Below are positions 37,440 to 47,448 of a DNA stretch of 64,000 nucleotides, piece by piece. The notes under the pieces were generated by a model, which had not been told where the DNA came from, ran no database searches, and was given only the letters and a program-made list of their open reading frames with translations. The DNA comes from Rhodoferax sp. Its GTDB lineage: Bacteria; Pseudomonadota; Gammaproteobacteria; Burkholderiales; Burkholderiaceae_C. The stretch's first letter is position 1. Each line of letters opens with the position of its first letter. The DNA lies in NCBI RefSeq assembly GCF_013297935.1, contig NZ_JAAFIX010000001.1:186001-250000 (forward strand), written 5' to 3'. A program made the position numbers and the translations under genes.

Positions 37440-38839
37440 AGGCCCGCGCTGTCAGGGTCGCGGTCTAGATCCCTATCGATAGGGAGCAGCGCCTGCGACT
37501 GGGTTTCTGGCAGAGCCTCTACCTTTTTAAGGGCACGGCCCATGGCTCGGCTGCGCACCTCGGCACTGTCCAGCGTTTTGAGTACGGTCTCGGTTTGTGA
37601 CTTGACCTTGGCGAGCACATCGCCGAATTTGCTGAACTCCGTTTTCACAGCACCCAGCACCTGCCAGACTTCGCTGGAGCGCTTTTCCAGCGCCAAGGTG
37701 CGAAACCCCATCTGCAAAGAGCTGAGCATGGCGAGCAAGGTCGTGGGGCCTGCCAGGGTGATGCGGTATTCGCGCTGGAGCGCCTCCATCAAGCCGGGGC
37801 GGCGCAGCACTTCGGCATACAAACCCTCAGTCGGCAAAAAGAGAATCGCGAAGTCGGTCGTGTGGGGCGGCTCCACATATTTCTCGGCAATGGACTTGGC
37901 CTCCAGGCGCATACGCGCCTCCAGTGCTTTGCCTGCAGCTTCCGCCGCGACAGCATCGGCTCGGCCTTGCGCGTCCAGCAAACGCTCGTAGTCTTCGTTG
38001 GGGAACTTGGCATCAATAGGCAACCAAAGGGGTTCTCCGTTGTCCGACTTGCCGGGTAGCTTGATCGCGAAGTCAACCACATTTTTGCTGCCGGGCCGGG
38101 TGGCCACTTGGGTGGCGTACTGGTCGGGCACAAACACCTGCTCCAACAGGCCTGCCAATTGGGCTTCGCCAAACATGCCGCGGGTTTTCACGTTGGTGAG
38201 TAAGTGCTTGAGGTCGCCCACGCCTTGCGCCAGCGATTGCATTTCTCCCAGTCCCTTGTGGACCTGTTCCAGTCGCTCAGCCACCTGCTTGAAACTCTCA
38301 CCCAAGCGGGCTTGCAAGGTGGTTTGCAGCTTTTCATCGACCGTGGCCCGCATTTCGTCGAGCTTGGCAGCGTTCGTGGTTTGGAGCTGGGCGAGCTGCG
38401 CTTCCAAGGTCTGACGGACTTCTGCCATCCGGCGGGCATTGGACTCACTCAATGCGCCCAGCTGCAGCGCAAGCGTGTCTGACAGCGTCTTTTGCAAGAG
38501 CGCGAGTTGTTGGCCGAAGGCATCTATCTGGGTGTTTTGGGTGCGCGTGGCCTCTGCCCCTTGTTGCACCAGACTCTGCTGAAAAGTCGCCAGGTTCTGG
38601 GCCAGCTCCTGGCGGCTGCTGCGGGCGCTCTCTTGGACCTCGCGGCGCAGCTCACGCTCCAAACGCTCGGTGCTGCTTTGCAGACGGGCCAGGATTTCCT
38701 GACGGCGGGCTTCCTGCTGGGCTGCCTCTTGGTCCCGGGTCTGAGAGTCCGCGCCCCTGCGGCCACGCAATAGCACGACCAGCAACACCAGTTGCACCAC
38801 CCCGAGAGCAACCCCAGCGAGCCCTGTCCATTCCGTCAT
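37436..38839 (-). CDS. rmuC: DNA recombination protein RmuC
   Basis: A 467-residue protein with an N-terminal membrane helix (GVALGVVQLVLLVVLL), a long coiled coil (about 40-190) and the RmuC nuclease-like domain (about 200-420; KNVVDFAIKLPGKSDNGEPL, LPIDAKFPNEDYERLL). It limits inversion and rearrangement between repeats in E. coli. The ATG at 38839 follows an AAGGA site. Dispersed repeat copy 7 lies ten bases upstream of its start, in the leader. Confidence 0.93.
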   Translation of the reverse strand: MTEWTGLAGVALGVVQLVLLVVLLRGRRGADSQTRDQEAAQQEARRQEILARLQSSTERLERELRREVQESARSSRQELAQNLATFQQSLVQQGAEATRTQNTQIDAFGQQLALLQKTLSDTLALQLGALSESNARRMAEVRQTLEAQLAQLQTTNAAKLDEMRATVDEKLQTTLQARLGESFKQVAERLEQVHKGLGEMQSLAQGVGDLKHLLTNVKTRGMFGEAQLAGLLEQVFVPDQYATQVATRPGSKNVVDFAIKLPGKSDNGEPLWLPIDAKFPNEDYERLLDAQGRADAVAAEAAGKALEARMRLEAKSIAEKYVEPPHTTDFAILFLPTEGLYAEVLRRPGLMEALQREYRITLAGPTTLLAMLSSLQMGFRTLALEKRSSEVWQVLGAVKTEFSKFGDVLAKVKSQTETVLKTLDSAEVRSRAMGRALKKVEALPETQSQALLPIDRDLDRDPDSAGL

Positions 38840-38848
38840 ACATTCCTT

Positions 38849-38921
38849 CAAAATCACTAACAAATCGGGCTCTAGCCCCTATAGATACTGCGCTGATAGC
38901 TATAAAAACAGTAGCAAATCA
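38849..38921 (-). repeat. Dispersed repeat, copy 7 (rmuC leader)
   Basis: On the minus strand it reads GATTTGCTACTGTTTTTATA, GCTATCAGCGCAGTATCTAT and AGGGGCTAGAGCCCGATTTG. It is a near-complete copy and lies between the hydroxyacid dehydrogenase gene stop and the rmuC start codon, so it is transcribed in the 5' leader of rmuC if the genes share a transcript. Confidence 0.9.
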
Positions 38922-38961
38922 CTCATTGGGCTAGTGGTCGTTGAGCACGCACCGCCCGCCA

Positions 38962-39948
38962 TCAGGCCAGCGTATTCACCGGCGTCAGCACCGAACCATC
39001 GCCAAAAAAGCGCAGCAGGTTGTCTGCGGCCAGCTGCGCCATAGCCCGGCGCGTAGCTAGCGTGGCGCTGGCGATATGGGGGGTGAGCACCACGTTGGGC
39101 ACGGTCAATAGGTCGGGGTGCACCTGCGGCTCCCCCTCAAACACATCCAGACCCGCAGCGGCTATCTGGCGGTTGCGCAGCGCGGCAGCCAGCGCGGCAT
39201 CGTCCACAATGCCGCCGCGTGCAATATTGGTCAGTGTCGCGGTCGGCTTCATGCGCGCCAGCTCTGCTGCCCCGATAGCGTGGTGCGACGCAGCCGAATA
39301 CGGCACCACCAGAACCAAGTGATCTGCCTGAGTCAGCAAGGTGTCCTTGTCCACGTAGCGGGCACCACAGGTGGCCTCGGTCGCGGGGTCCAGCCGGCTG
39401 CGGTTGTGGTAGATCACCGGCATGCCGAAGCCGTGAAAGCCGCGCCGTGCAATAGCTTGCCCGATGCGTCCCATTCCCAAAATGCCCAAGGTAGCGCCGT
39501 GAATGTCGCTGCCGCAAAACATGTCGTAACTCCAGCGGGTCCATTGCCCGGCCCGCAAAAAGTGCTCGCTCTCGGCGACCCGTCTGGCGGTGGCCATCAT
39601 CAGCGCGAACCCGAAGTCGGCGGTGGTCTCGGTGAGCACATCAGGGGCATTGGTGCCTTGCACGCCGGCAGCGGTCATGGCGGGCACATCAAAGTTGTTG
39701 AAACCCACGGCCATGTTCGCGCAAATTTTGAGCCCGGGGCAGGCCTGCAAAAGTTCGGCGCTGATGCGCTCGCCGCCGGTGGTCAGGGCACCGTCTTTGC
39801 CTTGCAGGCGTTCGGTCAATTCACGCGGCGACCAGACTGCATCGGCCTGGTTGTGCTCCACCTCAAACACAGCCTCCAGCTGCGCAAGCACGTCCGGAAA
39901 TATCGCCCGGCTGACCAGAATGCGGGGTTTGCGGTCGGTGTAATTCAT
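38962..39948 (-). CDS. D-glycerate/2-hydroxyacid dehydrogenase (GhrB-like)
   Basis: A 328-residue NAD(P)-dependent D-2-hydroxyacid dehydrogenase. It has the Rossmann motif [16 protein letters not shown], the catalytic Arg region ([17 protein letters not shown]), Glu in [14 protein letters not shown] and His in LTPHIASAT. It probably reduces glyoxylate or hydroxypyruvate. It overlaps pncB by ATGA and is likely co-translated with it. Confidence 0.93.
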   Translation of the reverse strand: MNYTDRKPRILVSRAIFPDVLAQLEAVFEVEHNQADAVWSPRELTERLQGKDGALTTGGERISAELLQACPGLKICANMAVGFNNFDVPAMTAAGVQGTNAPDVLTETTADFGFALMMATARRVAESEHFLRAGQWTRWSYDMFCGSDIHGATLGILGMGRIGQAIARRGFHGFGMPVIYHNRSRLDPATEATCGARYVDKDTLLTQADHLVLVVPYSAASHHAIGAAELARMKPTATLTNIARGGIVDDAALAAALRNRQIAAAGLDVFEGEPQVHPDLLTVPNVVLTPHIASATLATRRAMAQLAADNLLRFFGDGSVLTPVNTLA

Positions 39949-41198
39949 AGAGAGGCCTGTGGAGAGTGGGCAGCGGGCTGCTGCGGCGATGGAATGTCAA
40001 ACACCTGACGCAGATAGGCGAGGTACTTTTCGTCATCGCACATATTTTTGGACGGTGTGTCGGAGAGCTTCGCGACCGGCTGTCCGTTGCAACGCACCAT
40101 CTTGATCACAATTTGCAGCGGCGTGTAACCCAGGTCGTTGGTTAAGTTGGTTCCGATGCCGAAAGCCAGTTGGCACCGCCCCTGAAACTGGCGGTACAGC
40201 TCCACGGTGCGGGGCACGGTGAGCCCGTCACTGAAGATCAGTGTTTTGGTTGCCGGATTCACACGGTTGCTGAGGTAGTGCGCAATCATCCGCTCGCCCC
40301 ACTGGAACGGGTCGCCACTGTCGTGGCGCGCACCGTCAAAGAGTTTGCAGAAAAACATGTCGAAATCCCGCAAAAACGCGCTCATGCCATAGACATCGCT
40401 GAGCGCAATACCAAGGTCACCCCGGTACTCTTTCGCCCACGACTCAAAGGCAAAAATCTGGCTATCGCGCAGGCGAGGACCCAACGCCTGGGATGCCTGC
40501 AAATACTCATGCGCCATGGTTCCCAGCGGCGTGAGCCCCAGCTTCATGGCCCACAGCACATTGCTGGTACCGGCAAACTGGCCACTGGGCGTGGGCGCGG
40601 GCGCAGTAGCGGTGCCGCTGGAGCTTGAGGTGCCCAGCTTGGCGCTGAGAACCCGCAGGACCTCGTCATGCCAGGCCCGCGAAAAGCGCCTGCGAGTGCC
40701 GTAGTCTGCAATCTTCAGATCCTGCAAACCATCGGCACGCAACTGCTCGATCTTGGTGTCCAAGCGCTTGCGCCCCTCGACGAAGTCCGGCACCCGCTGG
40801 CTGTTGCGGAAATACACCTCATTGACGATGGCCAGCACCGGAATTTCAAACAAGATCGTGTGCAACCAGGGCCCAACGATGCGGATCTCCAGCTCCCCAT
40901 TCTCCAAGGGCGTGATGGTGATGTACTTCTCGTTCAGCCGGAACAGGCCCAGAAAATCAACAAAGTCGCTTTTGATAAAACGCATGGAACGAAGGTAAGC
41001 CAGCTCGCTCTCTTGGAACTGCAAGCTACAGAGTGCACGGACCTCTTCGCGGATTTCCGCCGCATGGGCGGCAAGGTTGACACCCTGATTCCGGCACTTG
41101 AAGCGGTACTCGACCTGAGCCCCCGGAAACTGGTGCAACACCACTTGCATCATGGTGAACTTGTAGAGGTCGGTATCCAGAAGACTGGTAATGATCAT
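39945..41198 (-). CDS. pncB: Nicotinate phosphoribosyltransferase
   Basis: A 417-residue NAD salvage enzyme that makes nicotinate mononucleotide from nicotinate and PRPP. It starts [20 protein letters not shown] and contains [37 protein letters not shown] and [21 protein letters not shown] Ser/Ala/Thr-rich insert ([18 protein letters not shown], about residues 195-212) is unusual and probably a flexible surface loop. Confidence 0.95.
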   Translation of the reverse strand: MIITSLLDTDLYKFTMMQVVLHQFPGAQVEYRFKCRNQGVNLAAHAAEIREEVRALCSLQFQESELAYLRSMRFIKSDFVDFLGLFRLNEKYITITPLENGELEIRIVGPWLHTILFEIPVLAIVNEVYFRNSQRVPDFVEGRKRLDTKIEQLRADGLQDLKIADYGTRRRFSRAWHDEVLRVLSAKLGTSSSSGTATAPAPTPSGQFAGTSNVLWAMKLGLTPLGTMAHEYLQASQALGPRLRDSQIFAFESWAKEYRGDLGIALSDVYGMSAFLRDFDMFFCKLFDGARHDSGDPFQWGERMIAHYLSNRVNPATKTLIFSDGLTVPRTVELYRQFQGRCQLAFGIGTNLTNDLGYTPLQIVIKMVRCNGQPVAKLSDTPSKNMCDDEKYLAYLRQVFDIPSPQQPAAHSPQASL

Positions 41199-41234
41199 GA
41201 GAGTGCGCCCGGCAGGTTGCTGTACCGCCGGGTA

Positions 41235-41295
41235 ATTTGCTATTATTTCAGGAGCACCATGCGCAGTTTCTAAAGGCGCTAGAGGGTGGTTTCAC
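41235..41295 (+). repeat. Dispersed repeat, copy 8 (between nitroreductase and pncB)
   Basis: TTTGCTATTATTTCAGGAGC, ACCATGCGCAGTTTCTAAAG and GCGCTAGAGGGTGGTTTCAC. Full-length copy in a 107-bp gap between two genes on the minus strand. Confidence 0.85.
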
Positions 41296-41305
41296 TATTG
41301 CATGC

Positions 41306-42001
41306 TTAGTCCAGCCATCGGGTGAAATCAGCAACCGGCACCCGTGGCGTGTGGAAGCCATTCACTGGCGCCTCGGGGTCGGCATAGCCGAGTGACATGC
41401 CGCAGACCAGCATCTCGGACTCAGACGCCCCGATGTGCGGAAGAATGATGCTGGAGAAACCATTCCACGCTGCCTGGGGGCAGGTGTGCAAGCCCCGACC
41501 ACGGGCCGCAACCATGATGTTTTGCAAAAACGCACCATAGTCCACCAGCGAGCCCCGCCCCATGACCTTGTCGACCGTGAACATGAGACCGACCGGTGCG
41601 TCAAAGAAACGGAAATTCCGCTGGTGCTGCAGGTGCATTTTGTCCTTGTCTGCCTTTCCTATTCCCAGCAAACCGTAGAGCCCCCAGCCGTTTTCCCGGC
41701 GACGGTCGATATAGGGGCTGACCCACTGGGCGGGGTAGTAGTCGTATTCTTCCTGGTACTGCGCTGCGAGCTCGGGGTTGGCGCGGATGGCGTTGTGGGC
41801 CGCACAAGTTTTTTCCACCAGCACGTCGCGGCTGGTGCCCTGCAGTACATAGACCTTCCAAGGCTGGCAATTGGTGCCGGAAGGTGCCCGGCTCGCCACT
41901 TCCAGAATGGCTTCAATATCTTCCCGCGCCACGGTTTGCGGCAAAAAAGCGCGGGCGGACATGCGGGAGCGGATGGCGTCATCGACGATGGCTGCAGTCA
42001 T
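41306..42001 (-). CDS. Nitroreductase family protein
   Basis: A 231-residue FMN-dependent oxidoreductase. Typical motifs are the FMN-phosphate contact [23 protein letters not shown] and the C-terminal [16 protein letters not shown]. Substrates may be quinones or nitro compounds; the family is too broad to say more. The ATG at 42001 overlaps the upstream thioesterase stop by ATGA. Confidence 0.93.
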   Translation of the reverse strand: MTAAIVDDAIRSRMSARAFLPQTVAREDIEAILEVASRAPSGTNCQPWKVYVLQGTSRDVLVEKTCAAHNAIRANPELAAQYQEEYDYYPAQWVSPYIDRRRENGWGLYGLLGIGKADKDKMHLQHQRNFRFFDAPVGLMFTVDKVMGRGSLVDYGAFLQNIMVAARGRGLHTCPQAAWNGFSSIILPHIGASESEMLVCGMSLGYADPEAPVNGFHTPRVPVADFTRWLD

Positions 42002-42450
42002 TGCAAGGTCTCCAGGAGTTGTCTTAATGCATCCGGAAGCGGCACCGGTTTGCGGGTGAGTCTGTCTACATAGACATGGATGAAGTGGCCTTTGGCCGCC
42101 GTGGTTTCGCCGTGGCCGAATATCCCGACTTCGTAGCGCACGCTCGACGTTCCGAGCTTGGCAACCCGGAGGCCCGCCTGGACAGTTTCGGGAAACGAGA
42201 TGGAGGCAAAGTAATTGCACTGGGTTTCGACCACCAGCCCGATGGTCGCGCCGGCATGGATATCAAGCACGCCCTGCTCCATCAAGAATGCATTAACCGC
42301 AGTGTCAAACCAGCTGTAATAAACCACGTTGTTGACATGACCGTAGACATCGTTGTCGCTCCAGCGTGTAGGAATAGATCGCAAAACCTTGTAGGCACTG
42401 CGTGGCTCTGCGTGAGGCTTGAGAGGCACATTCGATTGCATGCGAACCAT
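41998..42450 (-). CDS. Acyl-CoA thioesterase (4HBT hot-dog fold)
   Basis: A 150-residue thioesterase of the 4-hydroxybenzoyl-CoA/YbgC type. The catalytic-loop block is [21 protein letters not shown] second start at 42441 is possible (MQSNVP). It hydrolyses an acyl-CoA of unknown chain type and is co-translated with a nitroreductase. The divergent neighbour is a phasin gene. Confidence 0.9.
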   Translation of the reverse strand: MVRMQSNVPLKPHAEPRSAYKVLRSIPTRWSDNDVYGHVNNVVYYSWFDTAVNAFLMEQGVLDIHAGATIGLVVETQCNYFASISFPETVQAGLRVAKLGTSSVRYEVGIFGHGETTAAKGHFIHVYVDRLTRKPVPLPDALRQLLETLQ

Positions 42451-42595
42451 TTTGCCAGTGATCGAACGCCCGCTTAGTCAGGCAGGCTGCATTCAGTGCC
42501 CCTTCCCACAGAACCCGCCAATAAACGGCCCAGCTTTATGACGCGACTGTGAATTCGCGGACCCCAAACACTGGCTGTAGGAAATTCACTCTAAT

Positions 42596-42670
42596 TTGCT
42601 GCAGCGCAACAAAAACAGCTTGCATTGATGGCGGGCTTGCCTATAATTCGATCCATGCTGCACTGCAACA
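42596..42670 (+). promoter_or_regulatory. Phasin promoter with flanking TGC/GCA elements
   Basis: A -35 TTGCAT (42620-42625), a 16-bp spacer and a consensus -10 TATAAT (42642-42647) are visible. The palindrome TTGCTGCAGCGCAA lies just upstream (42596-42609) and a related TGCTGCACTGCAACA (42656-42670) covers the start-site region. PhaR repressors recognise TGC/GCA-rich sites in phasin promoters, so these may be operators. Confidence 0.65.
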
Positions 42671-42741
42671 TAACTTGTCCGGGGGACAGATGCTGGTGGC
42701 GCAGATGGTGATTTTTTACCTTAACTCTTGGAGAGATCTAT

Positions 42742-43287
42742 ATGCTGACCGTTGAACAAGTTATCGCTTCCCACAAAGCCAACATCGAAACCCTGTTTGG
42801 CCTGACCAACAAGGCGTTCGAAGGCGTCGAGAAAATCGTCGAATTGAACCTGACTGCCTCCAAGGCAGCTTTGTCTGAAGCCGCTACCCACACTCAAACT
42901 ATGTTGAGCGTGAAAGATGCGCAGGAACTGCTGGCTCTGCAATCCGGCCTGTTGCAGCCTTTGGCTGAAAAGACCGCTGCTTACAGCCGTCATTTGTATG
43001 ACATCGCTACAGCGACCAGCACTGAATTCACCAAAAACGCTGAAGCTCAAGCCGCTGATGCGCAGAAGAAGTTTGCCGGTTTGGTTGACAGCGCCGCGAA
43101 AAACGCACCTGCCGGATCCGAATCGGTCGTTGCCATCATGAAGAGCTCGGTGGCTGCTGCTAACAATGCTTTGGAATCTGTTCAAAAAGCAGTGAAGCAA
43201 GCAACTGAAGTCGCAGAAGCCAATTTCAACGCAGTGGCCGCCACCGCGACTAACGCTACCAAGGCAGCGACTGCTAAAAAGCGTTAA
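42742..43287 (+). CDS. phaP: Phasin family protein
   Basis: A 181-residue helical protein of the betaproteobacterial phasin family (TIGR01841-like). It starts [20 protein letters not shown], is amphipathic throughout and ends in an Ala/Lys/Thr-rich tail. Phasins coat polyhydroxyalkanoate granules and set their size. A strong GGAG ribosome binding site and a consensus promoter suggest high expression. No polymer synthase gene is in the window. Confidence 0.93.
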   Translation: MLTVEQVIASHKANIETLFGLTNKAFEGVEKIVELNLTASKAALSEAATHTQTMLSVKDAQELLALQSGLLQPLAEKTAAYSRHLYDIATATSTEFTKNAEAQAADAQKKFAGLVDSAAKNAPAGSESVVAIMKSSVAAANNALESVQKAVKQATEVAEANFNAVAATATNATKAATAKKR

Positions 43288-43298
43288 TTTTTTGGGCT

Positions 43299-43331
43299 CA
43301 GGACACTAAAACTGAGAAGTTTTTTGTCCTG
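43299..43331 (+). other. Hairpin with GAGA tetraloop in the phasin 3' region
   Basis: CAGGAC/GTCCTG and AAAACT/AGTTTT pair around a GAGA tetraloop, with a small internal bulge. There is no T-run after it, so it may be an mRNA-stabilising 3' structure more than a terminator. Confidence 0.5.
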
Positions 43332-43335
43332 TAGC

Positions 43336-43476
43336 TAGTCACCAAGGGAAAACCCTGAGATAATTCAGTCATCAGAAACTCCCTTGTTTCTACCGGTTGT
43401 CTCCTCGGGTCCTTTCGAAACCTTAAGGTTCAGGGATCCCTTCAAGGCCTCGTTGCAAAACGGGGCCTTTTTTTTT
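43336..43476 (+). ncRNA. Candidate small RNA with own promoter and terminator
   Basis: A -35 TAGTCA (43336-43341) and -10 GATAAT (43359-43364) with a 17-bp spacer predict a start near 43371. The roughly 105-nt transcript would contain the hairpin AGAAAC-TCCCTT-GTTTCT (43374-43391), whose loop resembles an anti-Shine-Dalgarno sequence. A second C-rich stretch TCTCCT (43400-43405) and an AACCTTAAGGTT palindrome follow. It would end at the terminator at 43444-43476. No known family is recognised. Confidence 0.45.
43444..43476 (+). terminator. Strong intrinsic terminator
   Basis: AAGGCCTCGTT/AACGGGGCCTT pairs with a GCAA-containing loop and is followed by nine or more T. It ends phaP read-through or the candidate small RNA; the opposing patatin gene stops inside its T-run. 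Confidence 0.9.
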
Positions 43477-44398
43477 ATTTGTTGCGAGCTGCCAGTGCAG
43501 CTTTGAGTTCCGGAATCATCTGCAGCATGGCCTGACGACCCGCCTCAATCGAGCGCTTGCGGGCACTGAAGTCTGAGCTACCGATGCCCTGCAGTGCAGG
43601 CCTCACCACCACATCGGCGTCTTTGAGCTCAAAACGATTGATGCTTTTGCCCATGATGGAGAAGGTCTGCATCAAGATGTCCAAGGTGCCGCCGGTCAAA
43701 CTTCCCTCCGGCGGACTGGAAATATCGACCGCAATCACAAAGTCCGCCCCCATCCTGCGGGCAGCCCCGACAGGTACTGGGGACACCAGGCCACCATCCA
43801 CATACTCCCGCCCCGATATCTTGACCGGCTGAAACACAGCTGGCACGGCACTCGACGCACGCACTGCAGTACCGGTGTCGCCTCTTTGGAACAGCACATC
43901 ATTGCCGCTGTTCAGGTCCGTTGCGACAATCCCGAGGGGGATCGGCAGTTCCTCTATCAATTTGCCGCTCACTTGCGAATTCACGTAGCGCGCGAGAGCA
44001 TCGCCACGCAACATGCCACGACTAAAGATAGGCAGCGTCCAGTCGGCAATGGCCGCCTCTTCCATCGTCTCTGCGACACGTTGCAACTGAGAGCCATTTT
44101 TCCCGCTGGCATAAATCGCCGCCACCAGACTGCCGGCAGAAGTACCTGTGACTAAATTGGGCTTGATCCCATTTTCTTCGAGCACCTGAATCACACCGAC
44201 ATGGGCAAAACCACGTGCCGCCCCGCCTCCGAGCGCGAGACCGATTTTGGGCGGAGGCTTGGGCACCGCCACGGTAATGCCTGGGTCTACCCCAGAACTG
44301 CCCGACTGATTTGGCGAGCCGGGCGCTGTCGCGCAGGCGGATACCAACACTGCCACGCTTAGGGCAAAAGCCCCGCGCAATACATTCTCTAGATTCAT
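43475..44398 (-). CDS. Patatin-like phospholipase lipoprotein
   Basis: A 307-residue predicted lipoprotein (lipobox VSA-C) with a patatin domain. The oxyanion loop is GLALGGGAARGFAHVGV, the nucleophile Ser lies in GTSAGSL, and the catalytic Asp in YVDGGLVSPVPVG. It resembles RssA-type bacterial patatins but is exported. It probably deacylates phospholipids at the envelope; the substrate is unknown. Confidence 0.92.
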   Translation of the reverse strand: MNLENVLRGAFALSVAVLVSACATAPGSPNQSGSSGVDPGITVAVPKPPPKIGLALGGGAARGFAHVGVIQVLEENGIKPNLVTGTSAGSLVAAIYASGKNGSQLQRVAETMEEAAIADWTLPIFSRGMLRGDALARYVNSQVSGKLIEELPIPLGIVATDLNSGNDVLFQRGDTGTAVRASSAVPAVFQPVKISGREYVDGGLVSPVPVGAARRMGADFVIAVDISSPPEGSLTGGTLDILMQTFSIMGKSINRFELKDADVVVRPALQGIGSSDFSARKRSIEAGRQAMLQMIPELKAALAARNK

Positions 44399-44516
44399 GT
44401 TTGTTGCCGGAAAAAACTGATTAGTTGGCTCTGTCGCCTGGCGGTCACTCGCACGCCAATTGCAATAAGCTTTGGCCTACCATTGCATCATGCACAACCG
44501 CACACAAGGAGCACCC

Positions 44517-45005
44517 GTGAAAATTCTATGGTTTGTCGGATTCATCGCCATTGTGGTGCCGGCTTTGATTTTCTTCGCAGGACAGTTCGGCTTACTCAAA
44601 GGCAAAACGCCGCAGGACATCGGAGTGCATGATGGCCGCCTGAAGCCCCCTTCGTACACCCCCAACAGCGTCAGTAGCCAAGCTTCGTTGTATCCGGAGC
44701 ACCCCCAAAAAGGCTACGCGGACATCCAGCCTATCCAGTACCAGGGCGACAGCGCCGCTGCCTGGCACAAACTCGCGGCCATTGTCCGCGAACTGCCTGC
44801 CACCGTGATTGTGACCGAGACCAGCGACTACCTGTACGCCCAAAGCACGACCCCCACCTTGAAGTTCACCGACGATGTGGAGTTCTGGCTGAGCCCGACG
44901 GAGCAGGTCATCCATGTCCGTTCAGCAAGCCGCATCGGACGCAAAGACTTCGCTGTCAACCGCACTCGTATAGAAAAGATAAGGGCCCAGTTCGCTAAGA
45001 ACTGA
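44517..45005 (+). CDS. DUF1499 family protein
   Basis: A 162-residue protein with an N-terminal membrane helix (ILWFVGFIAIVVPALIFFAG) and a DUF1499 domain with GDSAAAWHKLAAIVRELP, VTETSDYLYAQS and SASRIGRKDFAVNR. The GTG at 44517 is preserved as the start because of an AAGGAG site five bases upstream; an ATG at 44490 lacks one. Function unknown. Confidence 0.87.
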   Translation: MKILWFVGFIAIVVPALIFFAGQFGLLKGKTPQDIGVHDGRLKPPSYTPNSVSSQASLYPEHPQKGYADIQPIQYQGDSAAAWHKLAAIVRELPATVIVTETSDYLYAQSTTPTLKFTDDVEFWLSPTEQVIHVRSASRIGRKDFAVNRTRIEKIRAQFAKN

Positions 45006-45059
45006 GCCCTCTTGCACCGGCACCCCAGCGTGACCGGTGCTGCGTCAGACGCTATCGGT

Positions 45060-47369
45060 TTAGCCCGGGGTTACCTCTTCCGGCTTGGATTTACCTTCCT
45101 TTTTAGGAATGGGTTGGATATCTAGGGACACTTCGTCCTTGTCGTCCAAATCCACGGTCAAGCGACCGCCATCTACCAATCGACCGAACAGCAGCTCGTC
45201 TGCCAAAGCACGACGGATCGTGTCTTGGATCAGGCGCTGCATCGGCCGAGCGCCCATTAAGGGGTCGAAGCCTTTCTTGCCCAAATGCTTGCGCAGCTTG
45301 TCGGTAAAGGTGACTTCCACTTTCTTTTCTGCCAGCTGGGTTTCCAGCTGCAAAAGGAACTTATCAACCACACGCAAAATCACGACCTCGTCGAGAGCCT
45401 TGAAGCCCACGATCGCATCCAGGCGGTTGCGGAACTCCGGCGTAAACAAGCGCTTGATGTCGGTCATCTCATCGCCGGCCTCACGCGGATTGGTAAACCC
45501 GATGGTGGCCTTGTTCATCGTCTCAGCACCAGCATTCGTGGTCATGATGATGATCACGTTGCGGAAGTCCGCCTTGCGGCCGTTGTTGTCGGTGAGAGAA
45601 CCGTGATCCATCACCTGCAACAACACGTTGAAGATGTCCGGATGCGCCTTCTCAATCTCATCGAGCAAAAGCACTGCATGCGGTTTCTTCGTGATGGCTT
45701 CCGTCAGCAACCCACCTTGGTCAAAACCGACATACCCGGGGGGGGCGCCAATCATGCGGCTCACCGCATGGCGCTCCATATATTCGCTCATGTCGAAGCG
45801 AATCAGGTCAATGCCCATGATGTAGGCCAACTGTTTTGCAGCCTCGGTCTTGCCGACGCCCGTAGGGCCGCTAAACAGGAAAGAGCCGATGGGTTTATCC
45901 CCTTTGCCCAGACCGGAGCGGGCCATCTTGACGGCCGATGCCAACACGTCCAGCGCCTTGTCCTGCCCGAAGACCACACTCTTCAAATCACGTTCCAGCG
46001 TTTTGAGTTTGCTGCGGTCATCGTTGGACACATTTGCAGGGGGAATACGGGCAATCTTCGCCACGATTTCCTCGACCTCAGTTTTGCTGATGGTCTTTTT
46101 GCGTTTGCTCGGGGCCAGGATACGTTGAGCAGCACCTGCTTCGTCAATCACGTCAATGGCCTTATCAGGCAGATGACGGTCATTGATGTACTTGGCGCTT
46201 AGCTCTGCCGCCGCTTGCAATGCAGCTACGGCGTACTTCACGTTGTGGTGCTCTTCAAAGCGTGATTTCAAGCCTTTGAGAATTTCCACTGTCTGGTCGA
46301 TGGTGGGCTCCACAACATCAACCTTCTGGAAGCGGCGAGACAGGGCAGCATCTTTCTCGAAGATGCCACGGTACTCGGTAAATGTCGTTGCGCCGATACA
46401 TTTCAGTTGCCCGGAGCTCAGGCTCGGCTTCAGCAAATTCGAAGCATCCAAGGTGCCACCCGAAGCAGCACCCGCACCGATGAGGGTGTGGATTTCATCG
46501 ATAAACAAAACGGCGTTGGGCTTTTCTTTCAGGGACTTGAGGACCGCCTTCAGACGCTGCTCAAAATCCCCGCGGTACTTGGTGCCCGCCAGCAACGCAC
46601 CCATATCGAGCGAGTACACCACGGAATCAGCCAGGATTTCAGGTACGTCGTTCTGAGAAATTCTCCACGCCAAGCCTTCTGCGATTGCGGTTTTTCCGAC
46701 ACCTGCTTCACCCACCAGCAAAGGATTGTTTTTACGACGACGGCAGAGAATTTGAATGACCCGCTCCACCTCGTAGTCGCGGCCAATCAGGGGGTCAATC
46801 TTGCCTTCCTTGGCGAGCTGATTCAGATTCTGGGTGTACTGCTCCAAGGGAGAAGCCTTTTCGTTCTTCTCACTAACCCCCTCCTCGTTTTCTGAGGGCG
46901 CCTCGTTAGACTTTGCAGCCTCCGGTGGATCGGTCTTTTTGATGCCGTGCGCAATGTAATTGACAACGTCCAAGCGGGTCACGCCTTGCTGGTGGAGGTA
47001 ATAGACCGCATGCGAGTCTTTCTCGCCGAAGATGGCCACCAACACATTGGCGCCAGTTACTTCTTTTTTGCCACTGCCGGTGCTCTGCACATGCATGATG
47101 GCGCGTTGAATCACCCGCTGGAATCCTAGGGTGGGTTGCGTATCAACTTCGTCCGAGCCTGCAACTTGCGGCGTGTTGTCCTTGATGAAGTTAGTCAGGG
47201 ACTTGCGCAAGTCGTCGATGTTTGCTGCGCAAGCACGCAGTACCTCTGCCGCACTCGGGTTGTCAAGCAGCGCCAACAACAGGTGCTCTACGGTGATGAA
47301 TTCATGGCGCTGCTGGCGGGCTTCCACGAAGGCCATGTGCAGGCTGACTTCCAATTCTTGGGCAATCAT
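45060..47369 (-). CDS. clpA: ATP-dependent Clp protease ATP-binding subunit ClpA
   Basis: A 769-residue AAA+ unfoldase. It has the N-domain (MIAQELEVSLHMAFVEARQQ), a first ATPase ring with Walker A GEAGVGKTAIAEGLA and a second with GPTGVGKTEAAKQLA. It feeds proteins to ClpP, notably N-degron substrates brought by ClpS. The clpS gene lies just upstream on the same strand. A charged linker of about 20 residues after the N-domain (EAAKSNEAPSENEEGVSEKN) is normal. Confidence 0.97.
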   Translation of the reverse strand: MIAQELEVSLHMAFVEARQQRHEFITVEHLLLALLDNPSAAEVLRACAANIDDLRKSLTNFIKDNTPQVAGSDEVDTQPTLGFQRVIQRAIMHVQSTGSGKKEVTGANVLVAIFGEKDSHAVYYLHQQGVTRLDVVNYIAHGIKKTDPPEAAKSNEAPSENEEGVSEKNEKASPLEQYTQNLNQLAKEGKIDPLIGRDYEVERVIQILCRRRKNNPLLVGEAGVGKTAIAEGLAWRISQNDVPEILADSVVYSLDMGALLAGTKYRGDFEQRLKAVLKSLKEKPNAVLFIDEIHTLIGAGAASGGTLDASNLLKPSLSSGQLKCIGATTFTEYRGIFEKDAALSRRFQKVDVVEPTIDQTVEILKGLKSRFEEHHNVKYAVAALQAAAELSAKYINDRHLPDKAIDVIDEAGAAQRILAPSKRKKTISKTEVEEIVAKIARIPPANVSNDDRSKLKTLERDLKSVVFGQDKALDVLASAVKMARSGLGKGDKPIGSFLFSGPTGVGKTEAAKQLAYIMGIDLIRFDMSEYMERHAVSRMIGAPPGYVGFDQGGLLTEAITKKPHAVLLLDEIEKAHPDIFNVLLQVMDHGSLTDNNGRKADFRNVIIIMTTNAGAETMNKATIGFTNPREAGDEMTDIKRLFTPEFRNRLDAIVGFKALDEVVILRVVDKFLLQLETQLAEKKVEVTFTDKLRKHLGKKGFDPLMGARPMQRLIQDTIRRALADELLFGRLVDGGRLTVDLDDKDEVSLDIQPIPKKEGKSKPEEVTPG

Positions 47370-47448
47370 ATGAATTCCTTTTTCTGCCTTGATGTTGAAT
47401 AACTGTAATCTGAAATGATCACCGCGTGACTGAAGTTTCGGCTTTCCC

